From: Myxococcota bacterium | Lineage (GTDB): Bacteria > Myxococcota_A > UBA9160 > UBA4427 | Assembly: GCA_029268645.1 (NCBI GenBank) | Contig: JAQWNI010000182.1 | Location: 1 to 41,042 of the forward strand | Length of the DNA: 41,042 bases | Direction: 5' to 3' | Part shown: piece after piece, positions 1 to 9,272 of the stretch | Layout of the letters: every line of letters begins with the position of its first letter | How positions within the stretch are numbered: the stretch's first letter is position 1 | Made by a program: the position numbers and the translations under genes | Notes under the pieces: generated by a model | What the model was told of the DNA's origin: nothing | Database searches by the model: none | The model's input: only the letters and a program-made list of their open reading frames with translations

Positions 1-9
1 CGAACATCG

Positions 10-939
10 CTAGGCCTCCAGGGGCTCGTCGTCGCGCAACGGAATGTGGCCGACGTAGACTTCTGTGGCGGGCCCGGTCATATACACGTGGGCATTGTCG
101 TCAGCCCACTCAATGAGGAGTTCGCCTCCCCGCAGTGCGACGGTCACTTGACGATCCACCACCCCGCGCAGCATGGCGGTCACCGCCACCGCACACGCGC
201 CACTTCCACAGGCGAGGGTCTCCCCGGTGCCGCGCTCCCAGGTTCGCTGCCGAATGCGCTGGCGGGATTCGATGGAGATGAATTCAACGTTCACCCGGTT
301 CGGGAAAGCGGGGTGATGTTCGATGAAGGCCCCAAGAGTCTCGACCGGTGCCGCGTCGACATCGGGCACTTCGATGACGGCATGGGGGTTCCCCATGGAG
401 ACCGACGAGACGTAGACGGGCCCCGGCCCATCGCCGGCCCGATCGGCCGGCACTTCGATCGGGACCTCAAGCACCGGGCCTTGACCCTCGCCCAAAGTCG
501 TCGGAATCTCGGTCGGTACGAGAATCGGTTGGGCCATGTCGACCCTGACTTGGTCGACGTCAGCCCAGCGTGGTCGGACAACACCGGAGAGTGTTTCGAC
601 GCCGATTTCATCTTGATCGGTATGGCCGTGGTCCCGGAGATACTTGTAGAACGCGCGAATCCCATTGGCGCACATTTCGACTTGCGATCCGTCGGGATTA
701 AAGATTTCCATGCGGAAGTCTGCTTGACGGCTCGACCGCACGACGAGGACCTGATCGCACCCGATGCCGAACTGTCGATGGGCGATGCGTTGGGAAAAAG
801 TGCTGAGGTCTTTCGGGAGTGCATCACGCAGTCCATCGAGGACGACAAAGTCGTTGCCCGCGCCATGCATTTTCGTGAAGGCCAAGTGAGGGCCATCGGC
901 GGGGCCGGGCTGAAAGCGGTGGTTTGTTTCGGTGGTCAT
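10..939 (-). CDS. dapF: Diaminopimelate epimerase
   Basis: Interconverts LL- and meso-diaminopimelate in the cytoplasm, supplying lysine and peptidoglycan precursors. The 309-residue product has the family layout: KMHGAGNDF near residue 23, the first catalytic cysteine in CANG (Cys90), and the second in ACGSGACA (Cys244). Both active-site cysteines are present and the length is slightly above the usual 275-285, mainly from an N-terminal extension. The ATG overlaps the stop of the upstream lipoprotein gene as ATGA, so translation is probably coupled and the start is well supported. It is the last gene of an argH-lptM-dapF operon; the window edge lies 9 bases beyond the TAG stop. Confidence 0.97.
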   Translation of the reverse strand: MTTETNHRFQPGPADGPHLAFTKMHGAGNDFVVLDGLRDALPKDLSTFSQRIAHRQFGIGCDQVLVVRSSRQADFRMEIFNPDGSQVEMCANGIRAFYKYLRDHGHTDQDEIGVETLSGVVRPRWADVDQVRVDMAQPILVPTEIPTTLGEGQGPVLEVPIEVPADRAGDGPGPVYVSSVSMGNPHAVIEVPDVDAAPVETLGAFIEHHPAFPNRVNVEFISIESRQRIRQRTWERGTGETLACGSGACAVAVTAMLRGVVDRQVTVALRGGELLIEWADDNAHVYMTGPATEVYVGHIPLRDDEPLEA

Positions 940-1154
940 TGGCTGGGATCCGGGCTGGGTGTCTGTGTCGCGGGGGGCGTTGTTGCTTGCGCCGGCAGGG
1001 CGGGTTTCTCTCGGACCGGCGGACCGTAGCGTCCGCAGGCGACCAGGCCGAGGGTTCCGAGCATGATGAGGGCTCCCGCAACCGCCGCGTGGGTCCCCCG
1101 TGAAGGGCGGCCGCGGCGTCTGGCCACGCTCAGGGCCTCACGTGCGGCCTTCAC
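936..1154 (-). CDS. lptM: Small LptM/YifL-like outer-membrane lipoprotein
   Basis: A 72-residue lipoprotein. After a basic N-terminus comes a hydrophobic stretch (about residues 24-39) ending in a lipobox LVAC with Cys40, followed directly by GRYGPP and a Pro/Thr/Gln-rich tail. The CG-x-x-GP pattern just after the lipidated cysteine is typical of LptM (YifL), which assists LptD oxidative maturation in enterobacteria; placement next to dapF is also typical of that family. It is tied to both neighbours by ATGA overlaps (argH stop/lptM start and lptM stop/dapF start). Family assignment rests on the motif and synteny; function in LPS export here is inferred. Confidence 0.8.
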   Translation of the reverse strand: MKAAREALSVARRRGRPSRGTHAAVAGALIMLGTLGLVACGRYGPPVREKPALPAQATTPPATQTPSPDPSQ

Positions 1155-2596
1155 GGGCCATCCCTTTGGGCGGCATCGAGGGCTTGGGCTTCGCTGTCCA
1201 GGGTCTGCCGGATTTCTTCGAGGGCTGAGAGCACGCTTTCTTTTGCGGTGCCGCCGACGAGGTTTCGAGCCTCGAAGCTTCGCTCGATATCGAGCAATTC
1301 CGAGGCGCCCGCTGGAAAGGCTTGGTGAAATCCGCGCAATGTGGCGTGGTCGAGGGCGCCTAAATCGTGTCCGCCCTCGACGCAGTGGGCGACGATTCGC
1401 CCAACCGCTTCGTGGGCCTCGCGGAAAGGAACACCTTCGCCCACTAAGATCTCGGCGAGGTCTGTAGCCAAGAGCATCGGATCGGCTGCGGCCTGCGCCA
1501 TCCGGCTTGTGTTCACCTGGAGTGTCGCGACGGTGCCCGCCATGACTTCGAGGGAATCGCCCAGGGTCGACATTGAATCAAAGAGCGGTTCTTTGTCTTC
1601 CTGCATGTCGCGGTTATAAGTCAGGGGCAGTCCTTTGAGGGTGGTCATCAGGGAAACCAAGTTCCCGATGGAGCGGCCCGTTTTGCCGCGCACCAACTCC
1701 GGGACATCCGGATTTTTTTTCTGGGGCATCAGGCTTGAGCCCGTCGAGTAGGCGTCGGCCAGCTCGACAAAAGCGAATTCGGCACTGGACCAGATCACCA
1801 GCTCCTCGGAGAGCCTTGAAAGGTTGATCATGCAAATGGCCGCGGCGGACATGATTTCCGCAGCGACATCTCGAGAGGACACGGCATCCATACTGTTTCG
1901 GGTCGGGCGCTCGAAGCCGAGCGCTCGGGCGGTGGCCGCTCGATCAAGAGGCAAAGTCGAACCCGCGATGGCCCCCGAGCCAAGTGGGCAAGCGGCGAGT
2001 CGAGTCGAAGCATCCGTAAAGCGCTCGGCATCGCGTCCCAGCACCTCCACGTAGGCCAGCCAGTGGTGGGCGAGCCGCACTGGCTGCGCCCTTTGCAAGT
2101 GGGTGTAGCCAGGCAGCACCGTATCGATGTGTTCGGACGCCCTTTCCGCGAGGACCTGTCGCAGGGCAAGGATGCCCTGCCGGGCGCCAGTGCAGGCGTC
2201 TCGAAGGTAGAGAGCGAGGTCGGTTGCGACCTGATCGTTCCGGGACCGGCCGGTATGGAGGCGGCCCGCGACGGGTCCGATGCGTTCCCGGAGCCGGGCC
2301 TCGATGTTCATGTGGATGTCTTCGAGGGCTGGATCGAAGGAGAAGGATCCGTTTTCGATCTCCTGAGCCACGGCCTCAAGACCCTCGACCAGGCTATCGA
2401 CGTCGGAGGCGGGAATGAGGTTCTGGGCGCCCAGCATGCGGGCATGGGCGATCGAGCCCCGGATGTCGTATCGAGCCAGCGCTCGGTCAAAATGGACCGA
2501 GGCGCTAAAGCGCTCCACGGTGGGGTTTGTTTGGGCGCTGAAGCGTCCTCCCCAGAGTTTTCCGCTCGCCCTGTTTTGATCCTCAGATTGCGTCAT
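1151..2596 (-). CDS. argH: Argininosuccinate lyase
   Basis: Cleaves argininosuccinate to arginine and fumarate, the last step of arginine synthesis. The 481-residue protein belongs to the fumarase/aspartase superfamily. Visible motifs are KLWGGRF near residue 13, HTGRSRND (114-121), GYTHLQ with the conserved His (163-168), and the signature loop GSSLMPQKKNPD (286-297) that carries the catalytic serine. Length is normal to slightly long. It is first in the operon with lptM and dapF and is divergent from the penicillin-binding protein gene, with about 180 bases between them. The ATG is preceded by a G-rich stretch (TAGGGG) that could serve as a ribosome-binding site. Confidence 0.98.
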   Translation of the reverse strand: MTQSEDQNRASGKLWGGRFSAQTNPTVERFSASVHFDRALARYDIRGSIAHARMLGAQNLIPASDVDSLVEGLEAVAQEIENGSFSFDPALEDIHMNIEARLRERIGPVAGRLHTGRSRNDQVATDLALYLRDACTGARQGILALRQVLAERASEHIDTVLPGYTHLQRAQPVRLAHHWLAYVEVLGRDAERFTDASTRLAACPLGSGAIAGSTLPLDRAATARALGFERPTRNSMDAVSSRDVAAEIMSAAAICMINLSRLSEELVIWSSAEFAFVELADAYSTGSSLMPQKKNPDVPELVRGKTGRSIGNLVSLMTTLKGLPLTYNRDMQEDKEPLFDSMSTLGDSLEVMAGTVATLQVNTSRMAQAAADPMLLATDLAEILVGEGVPFREAHEAVGRIVAHCVEGGHDLGALDHATLRGFHQAFPAGASELLDIERSFEARNLVGGTAKESVLSALEEIRQTLDSEAQALDAAQRDGP

Positions 2597-2777
2597 GGCC
2601 CCTAATCTCGCGGTTCAGATCGGGTTTTACAATGGCTCCCGGCTGTTGGCTACCGTGGGGTGCGAATCGGCCTCCCAGCCCCGCACAGTCTGGCCTGCTC
2701 CGCTGGTGGAACAGCATTTCGGGTGAACCACCGGGTGGCTGGCTACGTCGTAATCGAACTCGACCGGAGCAAGCCTG

Positions 2778-5216
2778 GTGAAAAAGAAGAAGGCCGCCGC
2801 ACGGCGCAAGGCCTCGCGCAGCGCCGGCCCGGGGAGCCGAAAAAAGAGCGGCGCTCGGGCGAAGAGGAAGCCCGTGGCCCGGCGCCGCCGGCCCGGCTGG
2901 AGAATATCGGTGGCGTTGGTCCTGCTTCTGGGGGCTTTCCTCGGGGGTCTTTTTGTCTCGCGCTGGGTGCTCGAACTCGATCGAGTCGTGGTGGACCGCT
3001 TCGAGGGCCGCACTTTTTCGGTGCCCTCACGGGTCTTTTCAGCACCTCTCATTGTTTATCCGGGGGCGGATTGGCAACGTCTTGAGTTGGCGGACTGGCT
3101 GCTGCGCCTCGGTTATCGGGAGCAGCCCGAAGGGGGCGCCCTCGAGCCGGGTCGCTACGTCTGGTCTCCGGGCCGCCTACGGGTTCACCTGCGCGCCTTT
3201 GATCACCCCGCGCGGCCGGAGCCCGCTCGTGAACTGATTTTCGAACTCGCCCAGAGTCAGGTTGTCGGGATCGAGGATGTGCAAACCAGCAAGCTGATGG
3301 ATGTCGTGGTTCTGGAGCCCGAGCCTGTGAGCGCCTTCCTCGGGCGTGATCGCGAGCAGCGGGACCTGGTCGAAATCGACGAGGTTCCGCCCCACCTAGT
3401 TGATGCCATCTTCGCCGTCGAAGACCAGCGCTTTACCGCGCATCACGGGGTGGATTTGCGCCGGGTTCTGGGCGCCGTATTGGCGAACCTTCGGGCGGGT
3501 CGAATCACTCAGGGGGCAAGCACCCTGACCCAGCAGTTGGTCAAGAATTTTTTTCTGACGCCCGAGCGGACTTTCTCTCGCAAGCTTCGGGAAGCCTGTA
3601 TGGCGCTGATCGTGGAGGCTCGGTACAGCAAACCCGAAATCCTGCAGGCCTACCTCAACGAGATCTATCTGGGCCAGAGAGGTGCGACGGCCGTACACGG
3701 GGTGGGCGAAGCGTCTCGCCTCTATTTTGGCAAGCCCGCCGGTGACCTCACCGTTGCTGAAGCGGCCTTGATTGCTGCGATCATTCAGAGCCCCAACGGC
3801 ATTTCCCCGCACCGCCATCCCGAGCGCGCGGTCGACCGCCGTGATCTGGTCCTCGGTCTGATGCGGGACCAGGGCCGTATTTCGAACCGCTCCTATCAGG
3901 CGGCGCTCGCTGAGCCGTTGCGGTTGGCCACGATCCAAACCGAAACCGGCCAAGTGCGTTATTTCCTCGATGCTTTGAGCCAACAGCTCCCCGAGGTGTA
4001 CGCCGGAGAGGTCCTCACCTCGGAGGGCTTGCGGATTTATTCGACCCTCGACCCTCGCCTGCAACGGGCTGCTGCTCGGGCCCTTCGGCGGGGGCTTGAA
4101 CGCATCGAGGCCAGTGTCTCAGAGTCACCGAACGCTGAAGGCGCCCTCCAGGGATGCCTGATCGCCCTCCGACCCCAGACGGGTGAAGTGCTCGCGCTTG
4201 TCGGAGGGCGGGATTACGGTCAGTCCCAGTTTAATCGCTGTACTCAGGCACGCCGCCAGGTCGGCAGTGTCTTCAAACCTTTTGTCTACGTCGCCGCGCT
4301 CGACCGCCGAACCGGTCCGGTGGTGACGCTGGCCAGCTTTATTCAGGACGAGCCTTTCGAGGTGGAGATTCCGGGAGACGATGAGCCTTGGCGCCCTGAA
4401 AACTACGACCGTGTTTTTCGTGGCCCGGTTTCCGTGCGTGAGGCTCTTGAGCGTTCCTTAAACGTGCCGGCGGCTCGCCTGGGCCAACAGGTCGGGATGA
4501 AGCGTGTCGTGGAGTTGGCTCGACGATTGGGGATTCGCAGCCCTCTTCCTGCCGTGCCGAGTTTGGCCCTGGGCACCGCGGAGATTTCACCCCTTGAGTT
4601 GGCACGTGCCTACGCGACTCTGGCCAATGGGGGTCGTCGCCCGACGCCCCGCATGTTTGTCGACGTGGTCGAGATCAACGGCATGGCTCAAGAGAGCCAA
4701 CCGCTGGACGCCTCGGTGGCTGTGCTCGACCCGGCCACCGCGTACCTAGCGGTGTCCATGCTTGAGGGCGTGGTGGATCGCGGCACGGCTCGGCGTATTC
4801 GCTCCTCTGGCTTGAAGGGCCCGATCGCCGCCAAAACAGGCACAACTGACGATGAGTTTGATCTCTGGTTCGTGGGGTTCACCCCGGAACTGGTTGCGGT
4901 GGTTTGGGTGGGCTACGACGAGCCGGGCCCGGTGGGGATGCCGAGCTCTCGGGGGGCCTTGCCCATCTGGGCCGACTTCCTCAAGCAGGCGGCGGGCACG
5001 CAGGTTCGCGGCCGCTTTGCACAACCCCGGGGCATCGTGCGCCTGGAGGTTGAGCCAAGCAGTGGGGCTCTGGCCCTGCCCGGCTGCCCCGAGCGCGCCC
5101 AGGAAGTCTTTTTAGAAGGTACGCAGCCCATCGAGACCTGCCCGCCAACAGTGAAAGAAGGCGGGTCGGGGAGCGGCTTTCGGCGTACCTTGAGAAGGTT
5201 GTTCGGGGGTGGCTAA
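2778..5216 (+). CDS. Class A penicillin-binding protein (PBP1B-type transglycosylase/transpeptidase)
   Basis: Bifunctional peptidoglycan synthase that polymerises lipid II and crosslinks stems in the periplasm. The 812-residue protein starts with a very basic cytoplasmic tail, then one membrane helix (about 45-68) and a UB2H-like region. Next is the GT51 transglycosylase domain with catalytic Glu215 in VEDQRF and the GASTLTQQ motif. The transpeptidase domain has SxxK (Ser497-V-F-Lys500), SxN (Ser560-L-Asn562) and KTGT (Lys686). All catalytic motifs are intact. Layout and the UB2H-like linker favour the PBP1B (mrcB) class over PBP1A. The start is GTG with GGAG nine bases upstream. It heads a plus-strand run with a TPR lipoprotein and lspA. 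Confidence 0.96.
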   Translation: MKKKKAAARRKASRSAGPGSRKKSGARAKRKPVARRRRPGWRISVALVLLLGAFLGGLFVSRWVLELDRVVVDRFEGRTFSVPSRVFSAPLIVYPGADWQRLELADWLLRLGYREQPEGGALEPGRYVWSPGRLRVHLRAFDHPARPEPARELIFELAQSQVVGIEDVQTSKLMDVVVLEPEPVSAFLGRDREQRDLVEIDEVPPHLVDAIFAVEDQRFTAHHGVDLRRVLGAVLANLRAGRITQGASTLTQQLVKNFFLTPERTFSRKLREACMALIVEARYSKPEILQAYLNEIYLGQRGATAVHGVGEASRLYFGKPAGDLTVAEAALIAAIIQSPNGISPHRHPERAVDRRDLVLGLMRDQGRISNRSYQAALAEPLRLATIQTETGQVRYFLDALSQQLPEVYAGEVLTSEGLRIYSTLDPRLQRAAARALRRGLERIEASVSESPNAEGALQGCLIALRPQTGEVLALVGGRDYGQSQFNRCTQARRQVGSVFKPFVYVAALDRRTGPVVTLASFIQDEPFEVEIPGDDEPWRPENYDRVFRGPVSVREALERSLNVPAARLGQQVGMKRVVELARRLGIRSPLPAVPSLALGTAEISPLELARAYATLANGGRRPTPRMFVDVVEINGMAQESQPLDASVAVLDPATAYLAVSMLEGVVDRGTARRIRSSGLKGPIAAKTGTTDDEFDLWFVGFTPELVAVVWVGYDEPGPVGMPSSRGALPIWADFLKQAAGTQVRGRFAQPRGIVRLEVEPSSGALALPGCPERAQEVFLEGTQPIETCPPTVKEGGSGSGFRRTLRRLFGGG

Positions 5217-5236
5217 CCGGCGGAGGCGGACGACCC

Positions 5237-5788
5237 ATGGGTAAAGAAGGGCGGAGGCCGTGGAGTGCGGCCGCCTCAGTCGCCTCTTGTCTTTTTGGCT
5301 TGGGACTGGCCTTCGCGTGTGTCTCAGGGTGTGCGAGCTCCAAGCCCGGGGCCTCGGCGTCCGTCGAACCGATCCGAATTTCCCAGGCTCTCGGTCAAGG
5401 CGATCCAGCCCGCCGGGCTTCGGTCCGTTTGGTGGTTCAGGGGTTGGATGAGGACGAGGCGAACCGCACCCAACGGGCTCGCGGGAGCTATGAACGAGCG
5501 CTTCAAGTCGATCCAACGAATCCGTATGCCTATCTCGCCTTGGCCCGGCATGCCCTGGAAGTGGGCGAGGCGGAGCAGGCGCTGGACTTCATCGAGCAAG
5601 CGGCGGCGCTTTTTGAAGCAGAGGGCCTGCGCCGACCTGAGGTCGGAGTGCACCTCATTGGTCTGCGCGCCGAAGCCCTTCAGGCCGGGGGACGCGCAGA
5701 GGAGGCTCAGCTGTACTTCGAGACGGCGGGGGACTTGGCACCGGCGGTCTGGCGAGACGGAACACTCAGCGCGTCCGAGCTGCGCTGA
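5237..5788 (+). CDS. TPR-containing lipoprotein
   Basis: A 183-residue protein with a lipoprotein signal peptide: basic start, hydrophobic stretch, and a lipobox VSGC around residue 32. The mature part carries at least two tetratricopeptide-like units (around 75-110, with ALQVDPTNPYAYLALA, and a second at 112-130 and onward). TPRs mediate protein contacts. It starts 20 bases after the PBP gene with GGAGG ten bases before ATG, so it is likely co-transcribed. Position suggests an envelope accessory factor for the upstream PBP1B-type enzyme, in the manner of LpoB or CpoB, but there is no sequence evidence of homology to those; this is inference only. Confidence 0.85.
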   Translation: MGKEGRRPWSAAASVASCLFGLGLAFACVSGCASSKPGASASVEPIRISQALGQGDPARRASVRLVVQGLDEDEANRTQRARGSYERALQVDPTNPYAYLALARHALEVGEAEQALDFIEQAAALFEAEGLRRPEVGVHLIGLRAEALQAGGRAEEAQLYFETAGDLAPAVWRDGTLSASELR

Positions 5789-5844
5789 GATGGCCCGAGG
5801 CGGACACGGGTTGGCCCCCTCCCCTCCCCAAGAGGTATCCAGCG

Positions 5845-6369
5845 ATGACGGCTAAGTTCAAGTCTTTCTGGATTGCCTTCGGGAGCCTGTTTCTGCTCGA
5901 CCAGGGTTGCAAGGTTTGGGTTGTCGCCCATGTCGTTCCGGGTGGCCGGTGGACCTTCATGGACGGGCTGGAACCCCTTCTGTCGATCACACACGCGCGA
6001 AATCCGGGTGGCGCCTTTGGCTTGTTGGTGGATTGGCCCTGGGGCTCAAGGCTGGCTGTTTTTGTTGCGGTCGCAGTTCTCGCGTGTGTGGCGGTCTGGA
6101 TTTTCTACCGGAGCATGGCCCCCGGGGAGCGTTTCAATGCTGCGGCATTGGGTTTGATCCTTGGGGGGACTGCGGGAAACCTGGTGGACCGTGTCACCCG
6201 GGGCGAGGTCGTGGACTACCTGCACCTCGACTTTGGGGGGAGAGGGGCATGGCCCGATTTCAACGTTGCCGACCTAGGCATTCTATTGGGGGTAGGGGCC
6301 CTCATCCTTGAGTTGTTATCGCTCGAAGGCGCTTCTCGAGCCGGGCCCCCTCCTCGTGGTGATGACTGA
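5845..6369 (+). CDS. lspA: Lipoprotein signal peptidase (signal peptidase II)
   Basis: Inner-membrane aspartyl protease that cuts prolipoproteins before the lipidated cysteine. The 174-residue product has four hydrophobic segments and the two catalytic aspartates in their usual contexts: GNLVDR (Asp115) and FNVADLGI (Asp143). The NPGGAFG motif, the family equivalent of N-x-G-A-A/F-G, is also present. Ribosome-binding AGAGG lies nine bases before ATG. It follows the TPR lipoprotein gene by 56 bases, and several lipoprotein substrates are encoded in the window (LptM-like, TPR and META proteins). The long non-coding stretch downstream suggests the operon ends here. Confidence 0.97.
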   Translation: MTAKFKSFWIAFGSLFLLDQGCKVWVVAHVVPGGRWTFMDGLEPLLSITHARNPGGAFGLLVDWPWGSRLAVFVAVAVLACVAVWIFYRSMAPGERFNAAALGLILGGTAGNLVDRVTRGEVVDYLHLDFGGRGAWPDFNVADLGILLGVGALILELLSLEGASRAGPPPRGDD

Positions 6370-6905
6370 ACCGAGTGGAGTCTGGGCCTCCCGGAGCGGA
6401 TCGGCTTCTGTTGCCGCAAGTAAAAAAACTTTATTTCGGCGGGGAGACCAAAAAGCTTTCGACTGCAAGGGGCTGCCTCAGATAGGAGATACGCAAACTA
6501 GTGTACAAAGGTATTTATCTGCCAATGGGCGCCTGGAAGACGTTGACAGTTCTCAAGGAGCTAAGGTAAGAAGAAAGTGTTTTACGGGTCTCGCGGACAC
6601 TTTGTCGGCGATGCTTGGCCCGATGCAACAAGCTGGTTTCATGCAAGCATTGGTCCCCCCGGAATCGAGACAAAGACACGTCTCGAACCGCTCGTTTTTT
6701 CGAGTCTCGCTCTCTGGCGTATGACTTGACTTTCTCGGCGGCTGGACTCCGACCCTGCGAGCCTGAACGGCGACGCCCAAATCCTTAAACATCGGATGGC
6801 TTAAACGACCGCGTTGATCGACGTCGGCTGTTTTGAGCGGTCCCCCGAAAATCCAATTCGCGAAGAGCCTTTGACGGAAGGCCCTCGCGGTGGGAGAGAG
6901 CGCCC
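6370..6905. other. Non-coding stretch between lspA and the IclR gene
   Basis: About 536 bases with no credible gene; it is visibly richer in A/T than its surroundings. It holds a possible promoter (TTGACA at 6543 with a weak -10), an inverted repeat ATGCTTG/CAAGCAT (6611-6617 and 6644-6650), a second inverted repeat TCGAGAC/GTCTCGA (6665-6671 and 6680-6686), and a run of six T at 6695-6700. These could be the operator region for the IclR regulator downstream or a small RNA. An open frame across 6308-6724 has no family features and I do not call it. Confidence 0.6.
6665..6686. repeat. Perfect 7-bp inverted repeat upstream of the IclR gene
   Basis: TCGAGAC and GTCTCGA are separated by eight bases. 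A related CGAGTCTCG follows a few bases downstream after a T6 run. IclR-type regulators bind short palindromes near their own genes, so this is a candidate operator; alternatively it is the stem of an RNA hairpin followed, at a distance, by the T-run. The start of the regulator gene is about 220 bases away. Confidence 0.4.
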
Positions 6906-7697
6906 TTGTCTAAGCCCAAAAGCGAGTACTCGATCCAGACGGTGAGCAATGCTTTGCGAATGCTGGAGTCTTTTTACGCCGACAGCGAATTGGGCGTCAG
7001 CGAATTGTCTCGTCGCTTGAATCTGCACAAAAACAATGTCTTTCGGTTACTTGCTACCCTTGAGCAATCGGGATACATCGAGCAAAACGGCGATACGGAT
7101 CGCTACCGGTTGGGCACCCGGTGCTTGGAGCTCGGCGCCGCGTTTTCGCGAGACCACGCTCTCATGAAGAGCTCGCGCCCGATTCTGGAGAACCTGGCTG
7201 ATTCGACCAACGAGACGGCCCACATTGCGGTTCTGCGTGACCACGAAGTGGTGCATTTGGATGGTGTGCAAGCTGATCAGATGTTGATTTGTTCCCTCCG
7301 AGTGGGACAACGCCTCCCGGTGCACTGCACGGCGCTGGGCAAGGTTCTGATTGGGTGTGCGGGAAGCGCCGGGCCGGAGCGTGTTCTGTCCCTTCTCGAT
7401 CACGCGTCGTCGGGTTTAATCTCCCGAACCCCGGCCACGATTACCGATGAGCAGAAGCTCTTGGACGAACTTGGCTCGGTGGCGGCTCAAGGCGTGGCCC
7501 GTGACCTTGAGGAATGTGAAGTGGGGATGGGCTGTGTGGCCGCTCCGGTCTTCGATGGATTTGGCGACTTGGTGGCCGCTCTTTCCGTTTCGGGTCCGAT
7601 TTCTCGACTTTCTGAGGCCGCTCTGCACGGCGAGGTGGGACAATGGGTTCTGCAGGCCGCCGAGCAGCTCTCCCAGGGTCTCGGATACCAGGTCTGA
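6906..7697 (+). CDS. IclR-family transcriptional regulator
   Basis: A 263-residue regulator with an N-terminal winged helix-turn-helix (about residues 8-68; ELSRRLNLHKNNVFRLL is the recognition part) and a C-terminal IclR ligand-binding domain (about 80-258; GQRLPVHCTALGKVLIG and the ECEVGMGCVAAPVFD region are typical). The start chosen is TTG with GGGAGAG about seven bases upstream; no closer ATG leaves the HTH intact. It lies 157 bases upstream of the acyl-CoA dehydrogenase on the same strand, so control of that gene, and perhaps of its own promoter, is a reasonable inference. The ligand is unknown. Confidence 0.93.
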   Translation: MSKPKSEYSIQTVSNALRMLESFYADSELGVSELSRRLNLHKNNVFRLLATLEQSGYIEQNGDTDRYRLGTRCLELGAAFSRDHALMKSSRPILENLADSTNETAHIAVLRDHEVVHLDGVQADQMLICSLRVGQRLPVHCTALGKVLIGCAGSAGPERVLSLLDHASSGLISRTPATITDEQKLLDELGSVAAQGVARDLEECEVGMGCVAAPVFDGFGDLVAALSVSGPISRLSEAALHGEVGQWVLQAAEQLSQGLGYQV

Positions 7698-7854
7698 CGC
7701 CGAATCGGAGCACTCGCTTTCTGGCCCGGTCGGAAGAAGGGAGCCGGTCCCCGCTCAGTTGCGCCCGGGCGACCCTTCCTTACCCTCCGCTCCGCGGTTC
7801 TGATCCGGGCCGTGATTTTGTGAGGCGAACCGGTGAGTTCGCTCGGGAGGAGTA

Positions 7855-8994
7855 ATGGATTTCGCGCTCGAAGATGAACTTCTGGCACTGCAGGATACGG
7901 CGCGCCGCTTCGCCGATGAGGAGATCATTCCCGTCGCCGCAGAGCACGATCGGACCGGTGAATTTCCCCGCAAGGTCATTGAAAAAGCTTGGGAGCTCGG
8001 ATTGTCGAGCACGTGTATTCCCGCTGAGTACGGAGGCTTGGGACTGTCGATTCTCGGCTCCTGTGTGACCACCGAAGAAATCGCCCGGGGCTGCGCAGGG
8101 TTTGCCACCTCGGTCATGTGCAACGACCTCGGCTTGACGCCCATTCTGGTGGGGGGCAGCGAGGATCAGAAGAAGGAATGGCTGACACCTTGCGCTGAGT
8201 CCTTCAAGCTTATTTCGTTCTGCCTGTCCGAGCCCGCCGCCGGATCCGATGTCGCAGGTTTGCAGCTTCATGCCGAGAAGGACGGGGACGACTACATCCT
8301 GAACGGCACTAAGGCGTGGATCACCAATGGCGGGGAGGCCGATCTGTATACGGTTTTCGCCACTTTGGATCGGAAAAGCCGGCATAAGGGCGTCTGCGCC
8401 TTCGTTGTGCCGCGCGACACCCCTGGCCTTGAGCCGGGTAAAAAAGAAGACAAGCTGGGCCAGCGCGCCAGCGACACCCGGGTGATCCATTTTGATGGGG
8501 TTCGGGTTCCCGCGGCCCAGAGGCTGGGACAGGAGGGCCAGGGCTTCGGGATCGCCATGAAGACCCTCGACCGAACCCGTCCGATGATCGGGGCGTTGGC
8601 GGTGGGGATTGCTCGCCGGGCCCTTGAAGAATGCCTCGACTATGCGCGGGAGCGCGAAGCGTTTGGCCAGTCGATCGCCGAATTTCAGGCCGTTCAGTTC
8701 ATGTTGGCCGATATCGCTAAGGACATCGAAGCCGCTCGCCTGCTCACGTTGCAGTGCGGATGGATGATCGACCAGGGCATGCCGGCCTCCAAGCAGTCTT
8801 CAATGGCGAAGTGCTTCGCGACGGACGCCGCGATGAAGGCCACAGTGGATGCGATCCAAATTTTCGGGGGAAATGGATACACGAAGGAATATCCCGTCGA
8901 AAAGCTGATGAGAGATGCCAAATTGATGCAGATCTACGAGGGAACCAATCAAATTCAGCGGGTGGTGATCGCTCGAGAATTGCTGGGACGCTGA
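7855..8994 (+). CDS. Acyl-CoA dehydrogenase
   Basis: FAD flavoprotein that oxidises an acyl-CoA to the trans-2-enoyl-CoA in beta-oxidation or amino-acid breakdown. The 379-residue length and full three-domain layout match the short/medium-chain family. Motifs include the FAD/substrate contact [10 protein letters not shown] around residue 123, AWITNGG, the C-terminal FGGNGY, and YEGTNQIQ, where Glu362 is the expected catalytic base. A strong ribosome-binding site (GGGAGGAG) precedes the ATG. Chain-length specificity cannot be read from sequence here; short-chain or isovaleryl-type enzymes place the base in this region too. A possible terminator follows. Confidence 0.95.
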   Translation: MDFALEDELLALQDTARRFADEEIIPVAAEHDRTGEFPRKVIEKAWELGLSSTCIPAEYGGLGLSILGSCVTTEEIARGCAGFATSVMCNDLGLTPILVGGSEDQKKEWLTPCAESFKLISFCLSEPAAGSDVAGLQLHAEKDGDDYILNGTKAWITNGGEADLYTVFATLDRKSRHKGVCAFVVPRDTPGLEPGKKEDKLGQRASDTRVIHFDGVRVPAAQRLGQEGQGFGIAMKTLDRTRPMIGALAVGIARRALEECLDYAREREAFGQSIAEFQAVQFMLADIAKDIEAARLLTLQCGWMIDQGMPASKQSSMAKCFATDAAMKATVDAIQIFGGNGYTKEYPVEKLMRDAKLMQIYEGTNQIQRVVIARELLGR

Positions 8995-9004
8995 CCCGGT
9001 CCCC

Positions 9005-9028
9005 GGTCGGCCCCATTCCCCGACCTTT
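9005..9028 (+). terminator. Possible terminator after the acyl-CoA dehydrogenase gene
   Basis: GGTCGG pairs with CCGACC across a nine-base loop, followed by TTT and a T/G-rich stretch. It begins about 11 bases after the stop codon. The T-tract is short, so it may be weak or Rho-assisted. Confidence 0.35.
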
Positions 9029-9272
9029 GTGGTTTGTTGGGTGCGCGGCCTCGGCGGGCTGGTGGTCCGCTGGCTGGCCTGAACGGCTGATCTTGTTGCC
9101 AAGCGAGGAGGAAGACCTGGGACCAACCCTTCCCAGGGGCCCTGCCCGTTGATAGTATGCAGCCACGGCGGACCCGTGTGGGCGATCGGCCCCTCGGGTC
9201 CGAGGTATTTCGGGAGGCAGATTGCGGATTCGCAATTTTGCTGGGCCCGAGGCAAACGACAAGGAATGGCCA

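Noticed and set aside
46-1029. 327-codon open frame on the plus strand over dapF
   Set aside because: Antisense shadow of dapF in GC-rich sequence; no family features, while dapF is unambiguous.
6630-6650. Sigma-54-like TGG-N-GC pattern upstream of the IclR gene
   Set aside because: Only the GG and GC are right; the flanking consensus bases do not match, unlike the site at 13146.
9221-9235. TTG at 9222 as start of the malic enzyme
   Set aside because: The 17 extra residues are unlike the family and a good ribosome-binding site precedes GTG at 9273.
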